Assembly: GCA_033782935.1 (NCBI GenBank)
Contig: JAWQEG010000259.1
Span: 1,855,001-1,919,000, forward strand
Reading direction: 5' to 3'
From: Petrolisthes cinctipes
Taxonomy: Eukaryota > Arthropoda > Malacostraca > Decapoda > Porcellanidae
Length of the DNA stretch: 64,000 nucleotides
The translations under genes were made by a program, and so were the position numbers. The notes under the pieces were generated by a model that was not told the DNA's origin, did no database searches, and worked only from the letters and a program-made list of their open reading frames with translations. This document shows positions 42,600 to 54,035 of the stretch, one piece after another (the stretch's first letter is position 1; every line of letters starts with the position of its first letter).

Positions 42600-42780
42600 G
42601 TTTAATTAAGGGAAGGATCCTTTTGTGGCCAATTTGAAGTCAATGTAGGACTCCAAACTCAGCTATAAAACACATCTCTTGTAGAATTTCATATGGAGGG
42701 GCTCTGTTTCCTGGCATAATTGTAGGAATCGGTATCCATCTAATTTCCCATAATAAGTTACTCCCCTTAGTAATTAATTA
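42600..42780 (+). mobile_element. Foldback family C copy, degenerate
   Basis: TTAAGGGAAGGATCC start, CCAATTTGAAGTCAATG, and a right arm GTTTCCTGGCATAATTGTAG, GAATCGGTATCCATCTAATT. The end is near CTCCCCTTAG. The left core is badly mutated. Confidence 0.5.
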
Positions 42781-43099
42781 GTGTTAATGATAATAATAAA
42801 AAGATGAAGGTAATATAAGTAATTGTTGATGTCAAGGAATTAAAAGTAATTGACCAAACGAGTTAATAGTAATTCATAAAAAGTAAAGAATAAAATGTAA
42901 GTGGTTGATAAAAAGTAATTGGCAAAATGAAATGGACAGAAAAAAATTATTAAGTAATTGATAAAATTTATTGATAAAAGTTAATCGATAAACGTAATTG
43001 ATAAATAATAATAATAAATATATACATTGACAAAAAAAAATTGATAAAAGGTAATTGACTAAAAGTAATTGACAAAAAGTAAAAAAGTAAAGGAGGCGA
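42781..43099. repeat. AT-rich, TAATTGA(T/C)AAA repeats
   Basis: Degenerate ~17-bp units such as AAAAGTAATTGACAAA and GTTAATCGATAAACG. No gene. Confidence 0.6.
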
Positions 43100-43720
43100 G
43101 AATTTGAAGTAAGAAAAATTGGAAGGAAGAAGTGAATAAGAAGGCAGTGGAAAAAAAGGAGGGAGAAAGAACAGATGACAGAGGAGAATATGTTAGATGG
43201 AATGGAAAAGAAAATAGAGAAAAGGAGAGAGAGAGAGAGAGAGAGAGAGAAACGAGGGAAAGGAGAGAAAAAAGGAGGGAAGAAAAGTAAAGGGAAGGAG
43301 GGGAGAAGAGAGAAGGGAAGGGGAGAAAAAGAGAGAATGGAAGAAAGAAAAAAAAAAGAGAGAAGAGAATAAAAAGAAAACAAAAAGGAAGGAGATAAAA
43401 TTAGAGAAGGGAAGGAGGAGAGAAGAGGGAAGGAAAGGAAGAGAACAGAAAAGAGAAGGAGAAAGGAGAGATCTAGAAAAAAAGGGAAGGGACAAATTTA
43501 AATGTAGGCTACTGGCTTTCTCTTAACCCTTCCTCATTTCCTTCCCTCTCTACTCTCCTCCCCTTCCCTCTCTCCAATTTTCCTTCCTCCCTTCCATTTT
43601 TCCTCCCTCCCTCCTTACAGTTTAACATCTTCCCTCCCTTCCCTACTTCCACTTACCTCCCTTCCTCACTCCCTCCCTCTTCCCCATCATTCCTCGTTCT
43701 CTCCCTCCTTCCCTCACAAG
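43100..43720. repeat. Purine tract switching to pyrimidine tract
   Basis: 43100-43495 is almost pure A/G (GGGAAAGGAGAG-like, with (GA)n at 43226-43250); 43510-43720 is almost pure C/T (CTTCCCTCCC). Apparent Lys/Glu/Arg and Pro/Ser/Phe frames are repeat translations. Confidence 0.85.
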
Positions 43721-43724
43721 AAAT

Positions 43725-44246
43725 AGTGATGGTCGTAGATAATGGTGATAGTGGTGATGGTGATGATGGTAGTGAATATGATGATAATCGTGGTGGTAGT
43801 GACGGTGGTGGTGGTGATGGAGGTAGATGGTGGTGATGGTGGTTGGTGATGGTAGTGGTTTTGGTGATGGTGGTGATGTTGGTGGTGGTGGCAGTGATGA
43901 TAATGGTCGATGGAGATGATGGTGGTGATTGTGGTTGGTAATAGTGGTGGTGATGGTAGTAGAGAGTGGTAATTGTGGTTGGTGATGGTGGTAGTTCTCT
44001 TCCTCTGAGATAGACAGATTAATGGCTATAGTGTTGGGACTAATATTGGTAGTTGTGGTAGGTGTTGGTAGTGGTGTGTGTGTGTGTTTTTTTTTTTTTT
44101 TAATAATGTTGGTGTTGGTATTATCATTATTGTCATCGTTATTATTATTATTATTATGGGTAGTAGTAGTAGTAGTAGTACAATACTACTAGTTGTAGTA
44201 GTAGTAGTAAAAATAATTATGAATGTAGTAGCAGTAGCAATAACAA

Positions 44247-44301
<55 letters not shown>

Positions 44302-44440
44302 TGTTGTTGTTGTTGTTGTTGTAGTAGTAGTAGTAGTAGTAGTAGTAAAGTAGTGGTAATGGTAGTAGTAGTAAAGTAGTGGTAATGGTAATTGTAGTAA
44401 AGTAGTGGTAATGGTAATAGTGGTAGTTGCCCACCAGAGG
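43725..44440 (+). repeat. (GGTGAT)n and (TAG)n arrays
   Basis: Degenerate GGTGATGGTGGT units to about 44070, a poly(T) at 44088-44101, then TAG runs (44160-44345) with a GTTGTT interruption. Val-rich frames are repeat translations. Confidence 0.9.
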
Positions 44441-44475
44441 AACGAGCAGGAGAAGATCAGGGCAGTTTCACACCC

Positions 44476-44699
44476 CTATTATTGGTATAGTGAAACCAGT
44501 ACAGCTGGTTGCTATAGAATATGCCCCTTCACAAGCCCAGGCCCCGTGTAGGCATAATCTGGGTTGGAAGGGTCAATTCCGTGACGTTCATCAGAAGTAA
44601 ATAAAATTCAAATCTGGCGCTGTACTGATAGTGGAGCCACCTGGTGGTGGTGAGGTGAGGTATTAAGCCCCTCCTCCGCTGAATACCGCTCGTCCACTC
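44476..44699 (+). repeat. DIRS left inverted terminal repeat
   Basis: 15-bp left-specific outer end, then 209 bp identical to the inverted right copy; starts CTATTATTGGTATAGTGAAA, includes GTAGGCATAATCTGGGTTGG and ends CGCTCGTCCACTC. Short open frames in it are not genes. Confidence 0.85.
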
Positions 44700-44759
44700 T
44701 GTCGCGGAACACAGTTCAGTCAACATCTACGCTCCTCGCTGCTACGCTATGGTATTGTT

Positions 44760-47110
44760 TCACGTGTTCCTGCTAATATTTTCTTTTGTGTTCTAGTGGC
44801 TAGCCTGCTTTGGCAGATGTATCGTGTGTGTATTCTAGGAGGGTTTTAGGTGTGTATGGGGGTTTTTTCTTCGTTAGGACTTAGTTCCTTTTTCCTTAGC
44901 GAAGGGGGGTTTTTCAGCCCCTTTGTTCGGAGTTTTTCTCCGTTTTTCCCCCCTTTCACCTTCCCTCCTGCCACTAGTACATTCTTCGTGTGTATTTTAT
45001 CGGGGTTTCTGGGGTTTTTAGCGAGGTTAGTGGGCGCCACGTGGGACTTCACCCCACGTGGTGAGCACATGGGGTCTTTGCAGCCCTTCCTCTTGCCTTC
45101 CCCGATTATTATGTGTCCCCTCTCGGTAAAAGGGAGTGAGAATTGTGCTCTGGTTCTCCCTTCCTCTCCCAGGCCGGGGTTTTTTATTTATTTTTGGGTG
45201 TTTTTCCAATATTTGTAGCCTGGAGTGTTTCTTCTCAGGCTAGCTTGTTGGGGGCTACTTTTCGGGGTTTTTTCCCCTTCCCTGTCCTGCCTCCCTTCCT
45301 CCTGCCACTAGTACACGTCATTTAGTGTATTTTTCCTCGGGGTTTTTTGGTGTTAGCGAGGTTTTTTCCTCCCCACGTGGGGCTCTTTCCTCCCCACGTG
45401 GGGCTCTTTCCTCCCCACGTGGTGCGGGGGTAGGACTACTTAGCCCCTTATCATTGTTTCCCCCGAGTGTGGTTTAGTGTTACGTGGGGTGGGGGGAGCG
45501 AGGATTATGCCAGGTTCTCGTTTCCCCTTCCCAGCGTATTTTTGGGGTTTTTTTCTGGAGTCTTCCCAGTTTGTTTGTTACCCTGGGAATTGCCCATCAG
45601 GCTGTCTGTGCCTCTCCTTTGGGGGCCTGCAGACCAGAGGTTCTTTATCAGCCCCCGCGGGGGAGGGGGGGGGGTGGTTTCCCGGGTTGGTGCGTGTGGG
45701 GTTTTTTGTTTGGGGTTCGTTCCCGGGTCCGAGGGGGCTTGCTATCCCCCTCTGCCCGTGTCCTATTATTTTGTTTGTGTCTTTGTACGCATGGCGTCAC
45801 GTGTTAACCCCTTTTTTGTGAGTTTTTCTCCCGCAGTCTGGCCACCAGCATCGTTCGCCCCACGCACCCTGCTTCACCCCCTAGGCTTGCGACCCTTTGG
45901 TGTGTAGTGTGGAAGGCTGTATGTTGTGGTTTTCTCTGCACATGGTGCGAACACGTGTGCGTGTTTAGCCCCGTTTGTGGGGATTTTCCCCGTGTGTGTG
46001 CTGATTGGTGTGTGCGCTCACGCTGTGACTGTCTTCCCCCGTGTGCGGTGAGTACTTGTTTGGGTTTTTTCTCCTCGGGTTTTTTAACCCTGTGGGGAGT
46101 GAGGTTTTTTATTTTGCACGTGTCCCTTCTACTCTGTGTCTTGGGACCTCTGCACCTTTTGGTGTTTTTCCTTGTCAGCTCTTTTAGTGTCTTAGGATAT
46201 TATTCTGATAATGTTGCCTGCACTTCTGTAGCTGCCTTACCAAGCAACGTTTTACTCACTACACCTGCTTGACTTCTTGCTACTACTGTACTGTTCTTGT
46301 CTGCGTTGTAGCATTCTTCTTCGTGCAGTACTGTTTTTTCAACATTCAGTACCTTCTCACATTTCAGTACAGTTTTTTATAGTTATGCGGTAGGGTAGTA
46401 AGACTTTCTATCTTTCTTCTTACATAACTCTTACTTTGTGCTTGCCCTTATTGGGGGTAAGAGAAGCTTGTTACTTTCTGGTAGAGTAAAAGTCCCTCCT
46501 TTTAAACCCTCTCCCCCCTTGGGTTTCCTAGGGTCTACTCTCGGCTTTTGGGGACCGTGTTTGCGGGGTTTTTCCCCAGCAGTGTGGGGGTGAGTATGTG
46601 TGGTTTAGTGTTTTGCCTTGGGAGTTAGTGTTTCCTCCCTCGGGGTGTTTTGTGTTTTTCCATGTGTGTACACGTGGGTTCACGTGTTAACCCCCTTTTT
46701 TCTCCCGCAGTCCACTTGTGCCTTGTGTGCTTCTTCTGGCTGCACCGTGAGGTTGTTCCTCGACGTGCATCGCCACTGTTCACCCCGCACATGCTTCTGC
46801 ACTCCCGGGAGTACGTTCCTGCTACGTGCCTCTCGAGGTCACAGAGGATCTAACTCCTAGCACTCCTCCGAGTCCCCATCGCCTTCCCTGGATGGTTCTG
46901 TGCCTCCCTTCCATGGTTTCCCACCATTCCCGGAAGCGAGCCAGACCACCACGCTGGCCCCCCTGGCTACCTGACCGGTACCAGGACCCAGCAGGGAAGC
47001 TGCTTCGTCTCCCCCATGGGCGAGCTCCTCGAGCCGCTCTCGGGGGTGCAAGCACGAGTCCAGGAGGAGGTCTCGCCCTCAGGTCCACAGGGTTTCGGGT
47101 CCCTAGCACC
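44760..47110 (+). other. DIRS interior, 5' part, no domain recognised
   Basis: GC-rich DNA. Blocks are repeated: CCTGCCACTAGTACA with a TTTTT-GGGG-TTTT stretch occurs at about 44970 and 45300; a block with CCCACGCACCCTGCTTCACC, CGACCCTTTGG lies at 45870 and again at about 50005. Open frames up to 146 codons are Phe/Gly/Val/Pro-rich and resemble no known protein. Confidence 0.5.
45360..45425 (+). repeat. Triplicated 25-bp unit
   Basis: Three tandem copies of CTCTTTCCTCCCCACGTGGG or a close variant, inside the DIRS interior. Related CCACGTGG palindromes lie at 45038-45062. Confidence 0.85.
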
Positions 47111-47310
47111 CCGAGAGGCCTCCTCTCTTTCCTTTAGTCGGCTCTGAAACCCCCCCCGAGGTTTCCACCTCAGCAGGGGGGGGTCAGACCGTCGGGCTGC
47201 ACCCCTGGTCACCTCCCAGGTACCAGGGCCCAGCAAGGAAAGGCTCCTTCTCCCACGCGGACGCGCTCAAAGAGCCGCTCCCGAGGGAGCAAGTGTAGCA
47301 CCAAATGCAG

Positions 47311-47940
47311 GTCCTCCTCAGCTAAGGACCCGGTGGGTACCGACTGACGAACCTGCAGGTCCCTGCCAACTAGGCTCCGACCACAGCCGAGGGACCTACC
47401 CATGCACAACCTAGTACCAAAGAGCAGGTCCCTCTCAGCCAAGGACCCGGTAGGGTACTAACTGTCAAACCTGCTAGGACCTGGCCAGCTAGGGGGCTAC
47501 CCAGGCACAACCTAGTGCCAAGAACAGGACCTTTTCAGCCCAGGACCCGGGGGGGTACTAACGGGCAAGCCTGCTAGGACCTAACTAGCTAGGCTCCTAC
47601 TACAGCCTAGGGTGCTACCCATGCACAACCTAGTGCCAACAACAGGACCCACTCAGCCAAGGACCCGGTAGGGTCCCGACTGATAAACCTGTTAAGACCT
47701 GGCCAGCTAGGGTTCTACCCATGCACATCCTAGGGCCAAGAGCAGGACCCGCTCAGCCAAGGACCCGGTAGGGTACTGACTGACAAGCCTGCGAGGACCT
47801 GGCCAGCCAGTCTCCTCCACTATCTAGGGGCTGCCTATGCACAACCTAGCACCAATAGCAGGACCCGCTCAACCAACAACCCGGGAGGGTACTGACTGAG
47901 AGGCCTGCTGGGACCTAGCCAGCTAGGCTTCGACCACAGC
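47311..47940 (+). repeat. ~110-bp minisatellite in the DIRS interior
   Basis: Six units with CAGCCAAGGACCCGGTAGGG, TACTGACTGACAAGCCTGC, GGACCTGGCCAGCTAGG and CTACCCATGCACAACCTAG. Unit length 99-118 bp. Confidence 0.9.
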
Positions 47941-48165
47941 CAAGGTTCTACCTGTGCACAACCTAGGGGCTACCTCGGGCTCAGCCAAGGCGCTACCTAT
48001 GCACAACCTAGGGCGCTACCTGGGGCTCAACCTAGTGCGACATGGTCCTCAGCCTAGGGGCTACCGGGACCTGAACCTAGTGGCTACCTGGACCTGAACC
48101 TAGTGGCTAGCTGGACCTGAACCTGGGGTCCCAGCCTAGGGGGTACCTGGGACTCAGCCTACGGC
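47940..48165 (+). repeat. ~25-bp minisatellite in the DIRS interior
   Basis: Units such as GGCTACCTGGACCTGAACCT and AGTGGCTAC, continuing from the array before it. Confidence 0.85.
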
Positions 48166-49730
48166 AGCTAGTTCATGAGGGTTTGTAACACACGGCCTCT
48201 TTGCCGCGTGAGGGAAATAGGAGAGCGAATGCGATAACGTTTCAAAACGTTTCTCAGAACTGTAACAACTCTCAAACTCGGAGGTTTTTCCAGTCACTGG
48301 CCTCCCTGACAGTGACGTTTTTACGTCCCTCTTTTCCCGTAATGATTCGCAGGTGGTCACCAGGGTTCTCCGAAACGTGAATCATTCTTTACCAAGAACG
48401 AGACACCCTACCCTGTGCTGACGTAGGTTTTCAATGGAGGTATGTCTTCCAGCGGTGGGGCAACTGTGGGTCCCCCATATTTTCCCACAGGTAACTGCTT
48501 GACCTACCAGTCTTCTGTTCTGCTTGGTTGGAAGGTTTTCAAAGTAGTTCCTCACCTCTCGGTGGTCCTTACCAAATTCGAACAAACCATTGATTAACTA
48601 TACGGCTCCGGTTGTTGCCTACCGTCCTACCAAGCTGCACATGTCACTCTTGGTGTCAGGTCCAAGCTCTCAAGGATGATATTACAGCTACCCTAGTCCT
48701 CGCCTCGGATCACCTGTTTTGTATCCCCATAACAGGGGGACATGGAGCAGCAAGATTTGTGTCTTGTACACCATACTCACTCAATGGGGGCTTCTTAACT
48801 ACGTCCTTAACCTTTCGTCGCACGCATTCCACTTAGGGGATGGAGGCGAGGGGATATTGGGGCTTCAGCTTTCCCTGGTCGATGCCTTGTATTAGTGCTC
48901 AGGACGGTCCTGGCGTTACACTCTCGACACTGTCCCAGACAGCCTCGTGAGATTTAAGGTTCGCCTCATTCCCTAGTGGGGGAGCCGGCCGATTATGTGC
49001 CACCCCACAGCCCCACTATTGCAACGGTACCCGTTCCTGAACCCGCCCTTCTCACCTTCCCTGCCGCGTCGCCGGTAGGGGACTCGAGTCCACCTGGGGA
49101 TTTTGGAGCCGTTCCCGTTCCCCCAATCTCTCTGGGTCTCGAGTCCCCGGGGGGCACCCTGGCGGAGGAGCTGGCTGCCTCTCCTCCCCCGTTCCCGTCG
49201 CCTCATCCTGTGGACGACGGGTACCTTCCCTACTCTTGGGCCTTTCTTCCTTCGTCCTGAACTCACTCTTCAGAGGAGGTCAGACGGGTGCGTAGTCTCC
49301 CGATCCTTCTCAACCAGAGGTTTGGGTGAGGAGGCACGACGGGCTAGTGAAGCGGGAAGCGGACGAACTTTTTGGTTTGTCCGTAGGCCACGCGCCCTTC
49401 CCCACCTACCATGGTGGAGGCGGCGGGACCCGTTCCTGGACCTGCTCTATCCGAGTCCCCGCGGGGAGCGGGTACGGGATCTGGGGGGGGGGCGGGACAT
49501 CCACCTCATCCTTCAGGACGAGGTATCTGTTCCACTCGCTCTCCCTCACCCCCTGGGTTGCAATGGGGACTCCGCCCACCTTACCACAGGGTCCCCGTGG
49601 GAGACAGAAAAGGGGGAGGGTACGCCCGAATGGAAAAGGTCGGACGACTTACCTTCTGTCACCAGACATCCCTTACGTCATCTCCATTCTGTACAGTCTC
49701 ATGTTTAGAACATCTTGGGGTTTCTTTTCT
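48166..49730 (+). other. DIRS interior, central part, no domain recognised
   Basis: Unique GC-rich DNA. Short frames occur on both strands (up to 201 codons plus-strand at 49103-49708, Pro/Arg/Gly-rich; 67-68 codons reverse at 48154-48585). None shows RT, recombinase or Gag motifs. A degraded coding region cannot be excluded. Confidence 0.45.
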
Positions 49731-51145
49731 CCTCTCGGGATATTTTACCCGAACCTAGGCCATAGCCTAGGTTCGGAGGACCCTAACAACAAAAATGGGG
49801 GGGGGGGGGTCCTCGACCCCCTGGCCCATCCCCTCGAGGGTGTCTTTAAAGACTTACGACTTGTAACACTTTCTGGTTTTAACCGAAAGTTGTCCGTATA
49901 TAATGATAATAAATTATATGCGTAACAACCCTTCCACAGCAGCTACCACCCTAGCTTTGGGAAATCGCTTTACGATGGTCGGCCACCTCCACTGTTCGCC
50001 TCACGCACCTTGCTTCACGCCCAAGGGTTACGACCCTTTGGCGCGCGGTGTGTGCCGCCCCGGGGCTGAGCTGTGTCGGGAGACACCCGCCTCTGCCCGC
50101 ACCCAAAACTCCCCCGCCCTTGCCTCCTTTCGTAACACGGGGACTAGGGCCTGGAGAATGGCGGGCCCAGACTCCCTCCTGGCCCTTCACTGCGTCCTTT
50201 TCCTACCTGACCTTCTAAGGGGTTCCTCTGGAGGGTTTGTCACCTCCTCCAGAAAGCTCTCTTCCTGCTCGCCTTAGCTACAGGGTACAGGGCCTCTCAG
50301 TTGGCAACCCTTACCCGTCACACAGCCTTTTCATCTGTAAGCCCTAACCTTACTTCTTTAACTATCCCCACCTCTCCCGCTTTCCTGGCTAAGAACGAGC
50401 AGGCTGACGACAGGATTGGCCCTCTCGCAGTACCCTCGTCCCTGAGGGCTGGAAGTTTCCACCCCCTCTGGCCAGTCCACGCGTTTCTACATACGTGGAG
50501 GCAACGAGAGGGGCTTCTCCGGACCACCTCTTCTACAACGCTAGGTCCGGTAACCCTCTTTTCCCTAGGTCAATCGGATGGGTGACTGGATATATATATT
50601 AAACACAGGATTACTGCATCCTTGTGTCCTCCTTCATCCTCTCGGGATCGCATGACCTGAGCCGGGTCCATAGCCCTAGCTCAGAGGACTTTAATAACAA
50701 AGGGGGGGGGGTGGGGGGGGGGGGGCCGGGGGCACCCCCTCTCCTGTACCTGACCCCTCGAGTCTGCCTATATAGACTTTAGTTGGTTAACAATTCTGGT
50801 CTATAACAGAATAGTCTACGGTATATACTAAAATAAATCACATTGTTACGGAATTCTTGTGTATTTATTTTCCAAACAATTACTTTACTACGATGAGTGA
50901 CAGGAGATATTATTCACAAGATATCTGGATCCTAGTGTCCTCCTTCATCCCCTCGGGATCACATTACCTGAGCGAGGGCCATAGCCCTAACTCAGAAGAC
51001 TTGAATAAGGGGGTGGGGGGGGGGTTGCCATGGGCACCTCCCCCCCTCCTCTCCTAGGCCCGAACCCTCGAGTCTACCTATAAAGACTTTATGTGTAACA
51101 ATTCTGATCTATAACAGAATGGTCTACGGTTATATGGTATAAGCT
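49730..51145 (+). repeat. ~280-350-bp repeat, three copies, in the DIRS interior
   Basis: Copies at about 49733-49920, 50638-50850 and 50945-51145, each with CTCTCGGGAT, GGCCATAGCCCTAGCTCAGA-like sequence, a long poly(G) tract, CCCCTCGAGTCTGCCTATA and TATAACAGAATAGTCTACGG. The copies flank a unique stretch at 49921-50600. Confidence 0.75.
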
Positions 51146-51305
51146 ACTTCTCCCCCACCACGGCTATTCACCTAGCCAGTGTCGGGAGGGGCGTTAGCTG
51201 CTTCCTCACCGGGCTCGGTTACCTTTCCTGCCCTCCGCTCTCAACCACTCTTAACTAGTACGTGATTGCCTCCACCTCACCTCCCACCTACCGCATCGCA
51301 TGCTT

Positions 51306-51406
51306 AGCAACCAGCTGTACTGGTTTCACTATACCAATAATAGTGCATTTGTCGCGGCTTCTAGCCGCTTAAATTGTATTTATTGGTTTGTGAAACCAGT
51401 ACAGCT
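51306..51406 (+). repeat. DIRS internal complementary region
   Basis: 51306-51343 is the exact reverse complement of the left outer end (44476-44513); 51336-51406 is the exact reverse complement of the right outer end (51653-51723). The two halves overlap by AATAATAG, the presumed circle junction. Confidence 0.85.
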
Positions 51407-51459
51407 TCTACTGTCCCACCCACCTCCCGATGCGGCAGGCACTCACTTCTTTCTCATTG

Positions 51460-51723
51460 GAGTGGACGAGCGGTATTCAGCGGAGGAGGGGCTTAATACC
51501 TCACCTCACCACCACCAGGTGGCTCCACTATCAGTACAGCGCCAGATTTGAATTTTATTTACTTCTGATGAACGTCACGGAATTGACCCTTCCAACCCAG
51601 ATTATGCCTACACGGGGCCTGGGCTTGTGAAGGGGCATATTCTATAGCAACCAGCTGTACTGGTTTCACAAACCAATAAATACAATTTAAGCGGCTAGAA
51701 GCCGCGACAAATGCACTATTATT
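51460..51723 (-). repeat. DIRS right inverted terminal repeat
   Basis: 209 bp identical to the inverted left copy, then a 55-bp right-specific extension ending AAATGCACTATTATT. Its complement is present in the internal complementary region. Confidence 0.85.
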
Positions 51724-52036
51724 CACCACGTTCCCAAGGTCAGGTGCTTCCATTCAAGATTAACAGACATATTGGCAGAAAGGAAACACCAGCCAAGGAG
51801 CCACGTTGTCGCCTAGATGAGATGCCGTGTTTCCTTCTCCATGCTCAGGTCCGCCCTCCTATTTCTCAGGGGTACTATATACTTGGCCCCCCCTACCACA
51901 GACATAACTAGCCTTGACTATGAGGCCATAGTAGTGGATTGGCATCAGGGTAAACAGGATGGAGGTGTAATTCAAGGAATAGTAATAGAAAATAGTATTA
52001 AAAGTAGATAAGTAGCATAAGTATAAGGAGGGTTGG
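51724..52036. other. No gene seen
   Basis: Unique flank of the DIRS element; nothing recognisable. Confidence 0.5.
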
Positions 52037-52282
52037 GGAGGCGTGGCTGAGTGGATAGAGTGACGGACTGCGAATGGCAAGGGCCCTGGTTCGAGAAAAC
52101 GTCTGGGATTTTTCCGAGGTGATCTGATGGGTCCAGCTGTTCATCAACTACCCTGGCTACGCCGACACGTCAAGAAAATACCCCCTACATCGTCGTCAAC
52201 TCACAACATAGAAGATGCCCGACCATATTCCAAGATGCTATGAGTGACGGTGTAGCTGCTGCTCTCCCCTGATAGTGTAGTA
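52037..52282 (+). mobile_element. tRNA-derived SINE (family 2), 3'-truncated
   Basis: Box A-like GCGTGGCTGAGTGGATAG and box B-like CCTGGTTCGAG; the body matches 39185-39430 (TCCGAGGTGATCTGATGG, CTGGCTACGCCGACACGTCA, CCCTACATCGTCGTCAACTC). It ends in a (TAG)n tract instead of the AAATAAAATT tail of the other copy. Confidence 0.8.
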
Positions 52283-52550
52283 GAAAAATGTAGTAATAGT
52301 AGGAGTAGGAGTAGTAATGATAGTAGTAATAGTAGTAGTAATCGTAAAAATAATAGCATTAGTGGTAATAGTAGTAGTTGTAGTAAGAGTACTAATAGTA
52401 ATAATAATAGTAGTAGTAGTAATAGTAGTAGTTGTAGTACGAGTACTAATAGTAGTAGTAGTAGTAGTAGTTGTAGTAGGAGTACTAATAGTAATAATAG
52501 TAGTAGTAATAGTACTAGCATTAGTAATAATAATAATAGTAGTATTACTA
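52283..52550 (+). repeat. (TAG)n/(TAA)n array
   Basis: TAG runs with GTAGGAGTACTAATAGTAAT interruptions recurring about every 60 bp. Val- or Leu-rich frames are repeat translations. Confidence 0.9.
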
Positions 52551-52558
52551 TAGATATA

Positions 52559-52878
52559 CAGTCACTCATAAAAATTAAGACCCCCCCAGGCCAGTCACCT
52601 TCTTATACCTTATACGTGTATATCGGTTCTTTCAACAGTGTACGTGACGTCAGTGATGGCGCTTGAGAGATGAAGTTGATCTGCTCGACTCACTTGGAAC
52701 TAACGGTAGATGAAACGAAGCATGAGTTGGGATAATGTTACGAGCAAACCAGCCTTCCTCCAAACACCTCCCACACCACCACCTCTGACGTCAGATACAA
52801 TGTTACCAGAAACGATATCACACGAGTTAAAAGGTGTCTTGCCTGGGGGGGGGGGGTCTTTACATTTATGAGTGACTG
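52559..52878. mobile_element. MITE I, mariner-type
   Basis: 320 bp, TA on both sides. Ends CAGTCACTCATAAAAATTAA and, inverted, CAGTCACTCATAAATGTAAA, each followed by a C run (G run on the right). The interior has no frame. Confidence 0.85.
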
Positions 52879-52919
52879 TACATTATATATTCAGTTTCAT
52901 CTAACCACTCAAACTACCA

Positions 52920-53790
52920 TTAACATTCCTCCTTTCATCACACCAAGCTTCTGTACTGTCCATCTCCCTTTCTGCCTCCCCCTCCCTCACTCCCTTCCCT
53001 TTTCCTCCCTCCCTTCCATCTTCCTCCACTTTTCTTTCCCTTTCCCCCCCTTTCGTTCCCTTTCCTTTCGTAATCCTTCCAACTTCCATTTCCCTCCCTC
53101 CTTTCCCTTCCTCTCCCTTTCCTTTCCTCTCCTTTTTTAATCCTTCCAACTACCTTTTCCCTCCATTCTTTTCTCATTCCTTCCCTCCCTTTTCCTTCCT
53201 CCAACTACGTTTTCCCTTGCTCAACCCCTTCCTTTTCCCTCCCTCTCTTCCTCCCTTCTCAATTTCCTTTTCCCTCCCTCCCTTTCTCTCCTTCACCTCC
53301 TTCCCTTTCCGTCCCTCCTTTCCCTTCTTCCACCTACATTTTCACTCCTCCCTACTATCCCTTCCTCTCCCTCCCTTTCCCGTCCTCCATCTACCTTTCC
53401 CTTCCTTTTCCCTCCCTCCCTTCCTTCCTCTCATTTCCTTCCTCCACCTACCTTTTCCCTACCTTCCTTTTTTCTTTTCCCTCCCTTCTTGCCCTTTCTT
53501 TTCCCTTCCATTTCCTTTTTCCTCCCCCATCCTCTTTCCTCCCTCCTTTTTTTCTTTTCCCTTCCTTCCTCTCTCTTCATTTTTCCTCTCTTTCCCTTCT
53601 TCCAATTTTCTTTCCCTCCCTTCTTTTTTTTCCCGCCTACACCCTCTCTCCCTTTCCCTTCTTTCACCTTCCATTTCCTCTATTTCCCTCCCTTTCTCTC
53701 CAACCCAATTCCCCTTTCCCTAACTCTCCTCCTTTTCTTCCCTTTCCCTCTCCATCACTCCTCCCTCCCCCTCATTTATCGGTGTTTCTT
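52920..53790. repeat. 870-bp pyrimidine tract
   Basis: Almost pure C/T on the plus strand, units like CCCTCCCTTCCTTTTC and CTTCCACCTACCTTTTCC. Could form triplex DNA. Pro/Ser/Phe and Lys/Glu/Arg frames are repeat translations. Confidence 0.9.
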
Positions 53791-53839
53791 TTTATTCTCT
53801 AATTTATTGGTGGGCTTCTATAGCTCTGCTATACCTAGA

Positions 53840-53865
53840 CCACACACACACACACACACATTATA

Positions 53866-53918
<53 letters not shown>

Positions 53919-53941
53919 TGTGTGTGTGTGTGTGTGTGTGC
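53840..53941. repeat. (AC)n-(TA)n-(GT)n compound microsatellite
   Basis: AC, TA and GT runs in series. Confidence 0.95.
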
Positions 53942-54035
53942 GGTCACTGATGTGGTGAGGGATAAGGTTTATACGACTCTCTCTCTCTCTCTGGACCTCC
54001 CACCTGACAGAGAGAGAGAGAGACCACCCTAGGCC

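Larger units (their letters stand above)
44476..51723 (+). mobile_element. DIRS-type retrotransposon, non-autonomous
   Basis: A 7.25-kb unit with the diagnostic DIRS layout. Inverted terminal repeats 44491-44699 and 51460-51668 (209 bp) are identical by eye. The extra outer ends differ: 15 bp at the left (44476-44490) and 55 bp at the right (51669-51723). An internal complementary region (51306-51406) next to the right repeat joins the complements of both outer ends, as required for the circular intermediate of tyrosine-recombinase retrotransposons. There is no target duplication. No RT, RNase H, methyltransferase or tyrosine recombinase is recognisable inside; the interior is GC-rich with tandem arrays. 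Identical repeats suggest recent mobilisation in trans. Confidence 0.8.

Noticed and set aside
45467..46272. DIRS gag or envelope-like gene
   Set aside because: Hydrophobic Phe/Val/Gly-rich frames overlap in three frames and show no conserved motif.
53217..53950. Protein genes in the 53-kb tract
   Set aside because: Simple C/T repeat translated in several frames on both strands.
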